Below, one piece after another: positions 1 to 4,330 of a DNA stretch of 6,982 nucleotides. Both the position numbers and the translations under genes were made by a program. The DNA is from Flavobacteriia bacterium (lineage in GTDB: Bacteria > Bacteroidota > Bacteroidia > Flavobacteriales > Flavobacteriaceae). The first letter of the stretch is position 1. Every line of letters begins with the position of its first letter. The notes under the pieces were generated by a model, which made no database searches, had not been told where the DNA came from, and was given only the letters and a program-made list of their open reading frames with translations. The stretch lies in the NCBI GenBank assembly GCA_030626085.1, contig DAOUPQ010000100.1, positions 1 to 6,982 of the forward strand, read 5' to 3'.

Positions 1-486
1 AATGGTTCCACTTTCTCCTGGTCGTCCACTCGGTGGTACAACATTTACACCAGCAGTTTTACCGGTTATTAATTGTTCCGCAGATGCAATTGCACCGGCG
101 TTAAATTCATCAGTGCTTACACTTTCAACAGCACCTGTAGCATCTTTTTTTGTAGTTTGACCATAACCGATCAAAATAACTTCGTCTAAAGTATTGGCTT
201 CTTCAATCAAAGAAACGTTGATAACATTATCAGTTCCAACAGTTCTTGAAGTTGTTGACATACCAACAAAACTAAAAACCAGCTCATCACCTGCATTTGC
301 TTCGATGGTATAATTACCATCAAAATCAGTTGCAGTTCCAGTGTTTGTCCCTTTTACTAAAACAGTTACGCCTGGAAGTTCCATTCCTTCAGCATCTGTC
401 ACCGTACCTGTTATAATGTTTTGTGCTGACATTATAAAAGGTATGAAAATCAAGATACCAAGGATTAATTGTCTAATTTGTTTCAT
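1..486 (-). CDS. susC: SusC/RagA-family TonB-dependent outer membrane transporter, N-terminal part (3' end outside window)
   Basis: Reading leftward from the ATG at 486-484, the frame stays open for 162 codons and leaves the window in frame, so only the start of a protein usually near 1000 residues is present. Residues 1-21 are a signal peptide (basic start, hydrophobic core, cleavage likely after MSA before Q22). Residues about 24-97 form a carboxypeptidase-regulatory-like domain, with the typical stretches GTVTDAEG, LPGVTVLVKGT and TDFDGNYTI. Residues 100-109 (LDEVILIGYG) are the TonB-box region that precedes the plug in SusC proteins, followed by KKDATGAVESVS. The plug domain begins at about 115 and includes LITGKTAGVNVV. 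In the family this protein is the barrel of the SusCD complex, which takes glycans across the outer membrane with TonB energy. The alpha-glucan substrate is inferred from the divergent maltose genes. A susD gene should follow beyond the left edge. Family call is firm; substrate is inference. Confidence 0.95.
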   Translation of the reverse strand, partial: MKQIRQLILGILIFIPFIMSAQNIITGTVTDAEGMELPGVTVLVKGTNTGTATDFDGNYTIEANAGDELVFSFVGMSTTSRTVGTDNVINVSLIEEANTLDEVILIGYGQTTKKDATGAVESVSTDEFNAGAIASAEQLITGKTAGVNVVPPSGRPGESGTI

Positions 487-533
487 AAAAAATAAAATTA
501 ATTTAATTTTTGAGTATTACTTTTTTAATAAAA

Positions 534-550
534 ACTTACCGTTTTTTTAT
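534..550 (+). repeat. 17-bp direct repeat, copy A (susC leader)
   Basis: The 17 bases ACTTACCGTTTTTTTAT recur exactly at 1890-1906, and both copies are followed within a few bases by TTCAC and then CAAAAT. Copy A falls in the predicted 5' untranslated region of susC, just downstream of the candidate -7 box, where the transcript would read ATAAAAAAACGGTAAG. The match is longer than expected by chance even in AT-rich DNA because it includes ACTTACCG. Role unknown. Confidence 0.75.
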
Positions 551-559
551 TTCACGCGC

Positions 560-567
560 CAAAATTA
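560..567 (-). promoter_or_regulatory. Candidate -7 promoter box for the susC gene
   Basis: On the minus strand this reads TAATTTTG, an exact match to the Bacteroidota -7 consensus TAnnTTTG. Transcription would start near 553, giving a leader of about 65 nt before the susC ATG at 486. The -33 element is poor: there is no TTTG at the expected 19-21 bp spacing, only a TGTT-like sequence, while a TTTG lies too close (9 bp). A weak -33 would fit a promoter that needs an activator. This is a prediction from one box only. Confidence 0.45.
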
Positions 568-613
568 TATAATTAACAAACACTTAACACTGATTTAAAT
601 CATCTAAAACATT

Positions 614-629
614 ACGCAAACGTTTTCGT
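614..629. promoter_or_regulatory. LacI-family operator-like palindrome 1
   Basis: The sequence ACGCAAACGTTTTCGT is a near-palindrome around a central CG (621/622). This is the layout expected for LacI/CcpA-type regulators, whose hinge helices insert a leucine at a central CpG. Its reverse complement matches the second site at 645-660 at 14 of 16 positions. It lies between the divergent susC and lacI-type genes, centred about 68 bp upstream of the predicted susC transcription start. The likely binder is the product of the gene at 806-1849; binding itself is inferred. Confidence 0.7.
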
Positions 630-644
630 GTTAATAACTTTTTT

Positions 645-660
645 ACGAAAACGTTTACGC
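645..660. promoter_or_regulatory. LacI-family operator-like palindrome 2
   Basis: The sequence ACGAAAACGTTTACGC is a second near-palindrome with central CG at 652/653. It has the shared core GAAAACGTTT and is in inverted orientation to site 1. The two centres are 31 bp apart, about three helical turns, so two dimers would sit on the same face of the DNA. The regulator ATG lies about 150 bp downstream. The sites could serve susC, regulator autocontrol, or both. Confidence 0.7.
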
Positions 661-805
661 TATTGTATTTTTTTAAGTTTTTTATAATATTTCAAAAATA
701 TTTGTTATAAAAATGTGAATTTGGGAAAAATAAGAAATTTCGGAAACGAGAATATAAGTCGAATTTTATATCCATTTCTCAAAAAAAAATCAATAACTTT
801 AGCAG

Positions 806-1849
806 ATGAAATCTAAAATAACACTCAAAAAAATTGCCAAAGAGTTTGATGTTTCTATTTCAACGGTTTCAAAAGCTTTAAAAGGCAGTCATGAGATCAG
901 CAAGGAAGTAAGAGAAAAGATTAAAGCTTTCGCTGCCTATTATAACTATAAACCCAATAGTTTAGCCTTAAATTTACGCAATCAAAAAACCAAAACAATA
1001 GGTCTTATTATCCCTGAGATCGTCCATCATTTTTTTACAAAAGTTATTAGCGGAATTGAACATGTTGCCAATGAAAGAGGGTATAATGTAATGATCTGTT
1101 TATCAAATGAATCTTATGAAAAAGAGATTCTGAATATGGATATGCTCGCCAATGGTATTGTTGATGGTATCATTGTTTCTGTTGCTAAAGAAACTGAAGA
1201 AAAAGAGACTTATAATCACTTTAAGGAATTGATAAACAATGGAATACCTTTAGTTTTATTTGACATGGTAATTGAAGAAATCAATTGTAACAAAGTCATT
1301 ACTGATGATATTGGTGGAGGATATCTGGCTTGTAATCATCTGATCAATATGGGTTGCAAAAGAATAGCTATTTTAACAACTCCTGATCATATTTCCGTTG
1401 GTATAAAAAGAAAAAAAGGTTATCTAAAAGCACTTCATGAAAATAATTACCCGATTGATGAAGATTTGATCTTAAAAATTGATGAAAAAAATAGTATTGA
1501 AGATCAAATAAATAATTTATTCGAATTAACAAATCCGCCTGACGGTATTTTTGGCGTTAATGAAATTTACGCTGCCACTGCTATTAAAATCGCTCATAAA
1601 AAAGGATTAGAAATACCTGATGATATTGCCATTATAGGGTTTACAAATGGATTGATCTCTAATTTTACTACACCACCTTTAACAACTGTAGCACAACACG
1701 GATCTACTATGGGTGAAAGAGCCTTAGAACTTTTATTAGATGAAATTGAATATCAGGATACTGATTATAAGTATAAAACTGAGGTTATAAAAACAGATTT
1801 GATAATGAGAAATTCAACTAAAAAAATTCCTAAAAATACTTTTAAATAA
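806..1849 (+). CDS. LacI-family transcriptional regulator of the maltose/alpha-glucan locus
   Basis: This 347-residue protein has the full LacI-family length. Residues 5-25 form the helix-turn-helix (ITLKKIAKEFDVSISTVSKA), with I-S-x-x-x-K at the positions that read the operator in LacI (Y17, Q18, R22 there). Residues about 50-60 (NSLALNLRNQ) are the hinge helix, including the leucine that intercalates at a central CpG. From about residue 63 (TIGLIIPEI) to 335 runs the two-lobed periplasmic-binding-protein-like sensor domain, ending with the usual TTVAQHGSTMGERALELLL stretch. The ATG at 806 places the helix-turn-helix at the N-terminus as the family requires; there is no Shine-Dalgarno, as is usual in Bacteroidota. 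It sits divergent to susC and ahead of the maltose genes, so it probably controls both; two matching palindromes lie upstream. The inducer (maltose, glucose or a phosphate ester) and the sign of regulation cannot be read from sequence. Family call is firm; regulon is inferred. Confidence 0.93.
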   Translation: MKSKITLKKIAKEFDVSISTVSKALKGSHEISKEVREKIKAFAAYYNYKPNSLALNLRNQKTKTIGLIIPEIVHHFFTKVISGIEHVANERGYNVMICLSNESYEKEILNMDMLANGIVDGIIVSVAKETEEKETYNHFKELINNGIPLVLFDMVIEEINCNKVITDDIGGGYLACNHLINMGCKRIAILTTPDHISVGIKRKKGYLKALHENNYPIDEDLILKIDEKNSIEDQINNLFELTNPPDGIFGVNEIYAATAIKIAHKKGLEIPDDIAIIGFTNGLISNFTTPPLTTVAQHGSTMGERALELLLDEIEYQDTDYKYKTEVIKTDLIMRNSTKKIPKNTFK

Positions 1850-1889
1850 ATATTTTTATATATTTGCCCCATTATTATAATTATTTCAC

Positions 1890-1906
1890 ACTTACCGTTT
1901 TTTTAT
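1890..1906 (+). repeat. 17-bp direct repeat, copy B (regulator-transporter spacer)
   Basis: This is an exact second copy of ACTTACCGTTTTTTTAT from 534-550, lying 41 bp after the regulator stop codon and about 145 bp before the transporter start. The similarity continues loosely: ACTTCAC follows here against TTCAC in copy A, then CAAAATAA against CAAAATTA. On the minus strand that last piece reads TTATTTTG, one mismatch from a -7 box, so the copy may be a remnant of a susC-type promoter and leader pointing back at the regulator gene. No hairpin precedes the T-run, so a standard terminator is unlikely. Confidence 0.7.
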
Positions 1907-1922
1907 ACTTCACACAAAATAA

Positions 1923-1938
1923 GATAAATATATTTATC
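1923..1938. repeat. 16-bp perfect palindrome upstream of the transporter gene
   Basis: GATAAATATATTTATC is perfectly self-complementary with no spacer. It lies in the 201-bp spacer between regulator and transporter, about 113 bp before the transporter ATG. It could be a dimeric protein binding site or part of a weak AT-rich hairpin. In DNA this AT-rich a short palindrome can arise by chance. It shares nothing with the CG-centred operators. Confidence 0.4.
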
Positions 1939-2050
1939 CTATTTTTATCATTATTTTTTAATAAAAAATTGATTGTTTGGTTATTTTACCATTCTATTTA
2001 ATTAATATTCAATTATATACATTTATTACAGTATATATAAATTTAGACAT

Positions 2051-3535
2051 ATGAAAAAAAGACGTCTCAGTTTTTGGGAAATCTGGAACATGAGTTTTGG
2101 TTTTCTTGGAATACAATTTGGATTTGCCCTACAAAACGCAAACGTTTCACGAATTTTTGAAACATTAGGTGCCAGTATTGATGAAATACCCATTTTATGG
2201 ATTGCAGCACCATTAACAGGCTTGATTGTTCAGCCAATCATTGGTTTTTTTAGTGATAAAACGTGGACTCGACTAGGTAGAAGAAGACCTTACTTCTTAA
2301 TTGGAGCGATATTAGCAACCGCAGCTTTATTCTATATGCCAAATTCTCCAGCACTTTGGGTTGCGGCCATTATGCTTTGGGTTTTAGATGCATCGATTAA
2401 TATTTCTATGGAACCTTTTAGAGCTTTCGTAGCAGATAACCTCAACAATGAACAACGCACACAAGGTTTTGCTATGCAAAGTTTTTTTATTGGAATTGGT
2501 GCTGTTGTAGGATCAATATTACCTTATGTTTTAACCAATTGGTTTAATATAAGCAATACAGCTGCAGAAGGTGTAATTCCTGATTCTGTAAAATGGTCTT
2601 TTTATGTTGGTGGTATAGTATTTTTACTGGCTGTACTCTGGACAGTTTTCAAATCAAAGGAGTATTCTCCGGAAGAAATGGATGCATTTCACGATGATGA
2701 GCCTAAAGATGTTTATGTTTCAGAAAAAGTTAATGATAAAAAGCAACTAAATATTGGAATTATCATGATGCTAATAGGTGCCCTATTTTCTTTTTTCTTA
2801 ATGCAAAAAGAATTAGATAAAGCACTTTATATTTTAGCTTATGGTATTATTGCTACCGGTTTACTCTTTGTAATTGCAGCCATTTTGAGAAAAAAAGGAG
2901 TTCAAAGTAGTTTTGTAACTATCACATCCGATTTACTCAATATGCCCAAAACAATGAAACAATTAGTCTGGGTACAGTTTTTCTCATGGTTCGCTTTATT
3001 TTCTATGTGGATTTACACTACACAAGCAGTAACAGGATATATTTACAATACATCAGATACAACCTCTGAACTTTACAATACAGGAGCCGATTGGGTTGGT
3101 GTATTATTTACGGTTTATAATGGAGTAGCTGCTATGGTTGCTTTCTTATTACCCGTTATCGCAAAAAAAACAAGTCGAAAAATAACACATCTTATCGCCT
3201 TAATTTTAGGCGGATTAGGTTTAATTTCAATTTACTTTATTTCAGATCCTAATTTACTACTTCTATCTATGGTAGGTGTAGGAATTGCCTGGGCAAGTAT
3301 TCTGTCAATGCCTTATGCCATGCTATCCGGCGCATTACCTGCAAAAAAAATGGGATATTTTATGGGCGTATTTAATTTCTTTATAGTTATCCCACAACTA
3401 GTAGCTGCAACAATGCTTGGATTTATTGTTAAAACACTTTTTAACAGTCAACCTGTTTATGCTTTGATTGTAGGGGGTTTTTCCATGATTATAGCAGGAT
3501 TTTTAACCTTACGTGTAGAAGATACAAATGGATAA
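2051..3535 (+). CDS. MFS sugar transporter of the GPH/SLC45 type, probable maltose importer
   Basis: This 494-residue inner membrane protein has about twelve hydrophobic segments. The loop motif GFFSDKTWTRLGRRRP at residues 65-80 is the MFS signature between the second and third segments, in the form seen in plant sucrose carriers, animal SLC45 and their bacterial relatives. Other family marks are FALQNANVSRIFETLGA (25-41) and NISMEPFRAFVAD (117-129). A charged loop at about 205-233 (SKEYSPEEMDAFHDDEPKD and after) separates the two halves. It most likely brings maltose into the cytoplasm with protons or another cation, supplying the phosphorylase encoded downstream. The ATG at 2051 is followed by a short basic N-terminus and then the first segment; no Shine-Dalgarno is present. 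Its stop overlaps the next gene by 8 bp, so the two are almost certainly cotranscribed. Transporter family is firm; maltose as substrate is inferred from neighbours. Confidence 0.9.
   Translation: MKKRRLSFWEIWNMSFGFLGIQFGFALQNANVSRIFETLGASIDEIPILWIAAPLTGLIVQPIIGFFSDKTWTRLGRRRPYFLIGAILATAALFYMPNSPALWVAAIMLWVLDASINISMEPFRAFVADNLNNEQRTQGFAMQSFFIGIGAVVGSILPYVLTNWFNISNTAAEGVIPDSVKWSFYVGGIVFLLAVLWTVFKSKEYSPEEMDAFHDDEPKDVYVSEKVNDKKQLNIGIIMMLIGALFSFFLMQKELDKALYILAYGIIATGLLFVIAAILRKKGVQSSFVTITSDLLNMPKTMKQLVWVQFFSWFALFSMWIYTTQAVTGYIYNTSDTTSELYNTGADWVGVLFTVYNGVAAMVAFLLPVIAKKTSRKITHLIALILGGLGLISIYFISDPNLLLLSMVGVGIAWASILSMPYAMLSGALPAKKMGYFMGVFNFFIVIPQLVAATMLGFIVKTLFNSQPVYALIVGGFSMIIAGFLTLRVEDTNG
2136..2151. 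promoter_or_regulatory. Possible intragenic LacI-type operator inside the transporter gene
   Basis: ACGCAAACGTTTCACG contains the first 12 bases of operator 1 (ACGCAAACGTTT) exactly and has the same central CG (2143/2144). It lies 85 bp inside the transporter reading frame. Repressors of this family often use an auxiliary site downstream of a start. Against it, the codons spell NANVSR, a conserved stretch in this transporter family, so the match may be coding constraint and chance. Confidence 0.3.
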
Positions 3536-4181
3536 AAAAGTTTTTATTTTCGATCTGGATGGCGTTATTGTCGATACTGCTAAGTATCACTACCTGGCAT
3601 GGAAAAATTTAGCCAACGAACTGAGTTTTGATTTTTCTAAAGATCAAAACGAACAATTAAAAGGTGTAAGTAGGGTTAGATCTTTAGAAATTTTGCTAAA
3701 TATTGGTAAGATTAATCTATCAGATGAGAAGAAACAACTGCTTTTAGATAAAAAGAACAAAGAGTATTTAGAATATGTTAACCGGATGACTGATGATGAG
3801 ATCCTTCCGGGAATTAATCAACTTTTAACCTTTTTAGATCAAAAAAATATAAAATATGCATTGGGCTCTGCTAGTAAAAATGCACCATTGATATTAAAAA
3901 AAGTTGGTTTATACGAAAGGTTTTCAGCTATTGTTGACGGCAATGATGTTTCAAAAGCAAAACCTGACCCGGAAGTTTTTTTAATTGCAGCTAAAAAGTT
4001 AAAAAAAGATCCTGTTGATTGTATTGTAATCGAAGATGCCCTTGCAGGAATACAAGCGGCCAATAATGCTAAAATGACAAGTGTTGGTATTGGAGATAAA
4101 AATTTATTGCATGAGGCAGATTATAATTTATCAGATACAAGTAAATTAACAGTCGATTTTATAAATAAATTGATCGCTTAA
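3528..4181 (+). CDS. pgmB: Beta-phosphoglucomutase (HAD superfamily)
   Basis: This cytoplasmic enzyme (217 residues, normal length) interconverts beta-D-glucose-1-phosphate and glucose-6-phosphate through beta-glucose-1,6-bisphosphate. Catalytic residues agree in kind, and mostly in number, with the Lactococcus lactis enzyme: FDLDGV with nucleophile D9 and acid-base D11, T17 and H21 in VDTAKYH, R49 in LKGVSR, S114 and K117 in LGSASKN, K145 in AKPDPEVF, and E169-D170 in IEDALAGIQAA for magnesium. The GVSR and SASKN motifs separate it from general HAD sugar phosphatases. The ATG at 3528 lies inside the end of the transporter gene (ATGGATAA overlap), which suggests translational coupling. Together with the GH65 phosphorylase it completes the path from maltose to glucose-6-phosphate, saving one ATP per maltose against hydrolysis. 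Confidence 0.96.
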   Translation: MDKKVFIFDLDGVIVDTAKYHYLAWKNLANELSFDFSKDQNEQLKGVSRVRSLEILLNIGKINLSDEKKQLLLDKKNKEYLEYVNRMTDDEILPGINQLLTFLDQKNIKYALGSASKNAPLILKKVGLYERFSAIVDGNDVSKAKPDPEVFLIAAKKLKKDPVDCIVIEDALAGIQAANNAKMTSVGIGDKNLLHEADYNLSDTSKLTVDFINKLIA

Positions 4182-4237
4182 AACAATCATCAATGCAGAT
4201 CATTTTTCACAAAAACAGAAAAAAAGTATTTGCCTGG

Positions 4238-4260
4238 ATCCCGCTAAAAAATTGCGGGAT
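4238..4260 (+). terminator. GC-rich hairpin between pgmB and the phosphorylase gene
   Basis: ATCCCGC (4238-4244) pairs perfectly with GCGGGAT (4254-4260) around a 9-base A-rich loop. It is one of the few GC-rich pieces in this spacer. A T-run does not follow directly (TTTTT comes only at 4275-4279), so it is not a standard intrinsic terminator. It may cause partial termination, or protect the 3' end of the upstream message and so let the phosphorylase be expressed at a different level. No promoter with good -33 and -7 boxes is visible after it. Confidence 0.4.
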
Positions 4261-4275
4261 TAGTTCAACTTACAT

Positions 4276-4305
4276 TTTTGAGTTCGTTTTAAAAACTTCT
4301 CAAAA
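4276..4305 (+). promoter_or_regulatory. Imperfect leader hairpin before the phosphorylase gene
   Basis: TTTTGAG (4276-4282) can pair with CTCAAAA (4299-4305), with an inner GTTT/AAAC stem (4286-4289 with 4293-4296). The second arm can instead pair with TTGAG at 4306-4310, so two exclusive folds are possible 20 to 55 bases before the phosphorylase start. The stems are AT-rich and weak. No known riboswitch is recognised. Confidence 0.25.
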
Positions 4306-4330
4306 TTGAGTTTCACTAAAAAATAAAAAA

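Larger units (their letters stand above)
487..805. other. Divergent regulatory region between susC and the lacI-type gene
   Basis: This 319-bp gene-free stretch carries control signals for both directions. From left to right it holds the susC leader (487 to about 553) with a 17-bp repeat at 534-550, a susC -7 box at 560-567, two operator-like palindromes at 614-629 and 645-660, and a T- and A-rich leader for the regulator gene. I found no convincing Bacteroidota -33/-7 pair pointing toward the regulator gene. The nearest piece, TGAATTTG at 716-723, has one mismatch to the -7 box and no properly spaced upstream TTTG. A weak hairpin with a bulge (GAGAATATAA at 748-757 against TTATA at 766-770 and TTCTC at 776-780) lies just before the regulator start. 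No RNA gene is recognisable. Confidence 0.7.

Noticed and set aside
341..598. Open frame of 85 codons on the plus strand over the susC start and promoter region
   Set aside because: It is antisense to the signal peptide and regulatory-like domain of the SusC protein, is low in complexity at its end, and resembles no protein family.
748..780. Bulged hairpin in the regulator leader (GAGAATATAA against TTATA and TTCTC)
   Set aside because: All stems are AT-rich with a five-base bulge, so stability is low; nothing beyond the pairing supports a function.
1953..1969. ATTTTTTAATAAAAAAT inverted repeat after the regulator gene as a terminator
   Set aside because: It is only A/T, has no loop to speak of and is of a kind that arises by chance in this composition. 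No GC-rich stem with T-run follows the regulator gene.
3839..4063. Minus-strand open frame inside pgmB
   Set aside because: It lies wholly antisense to the catalytic part of pgmB, whose motifs are intact. It shows no domain of its own.
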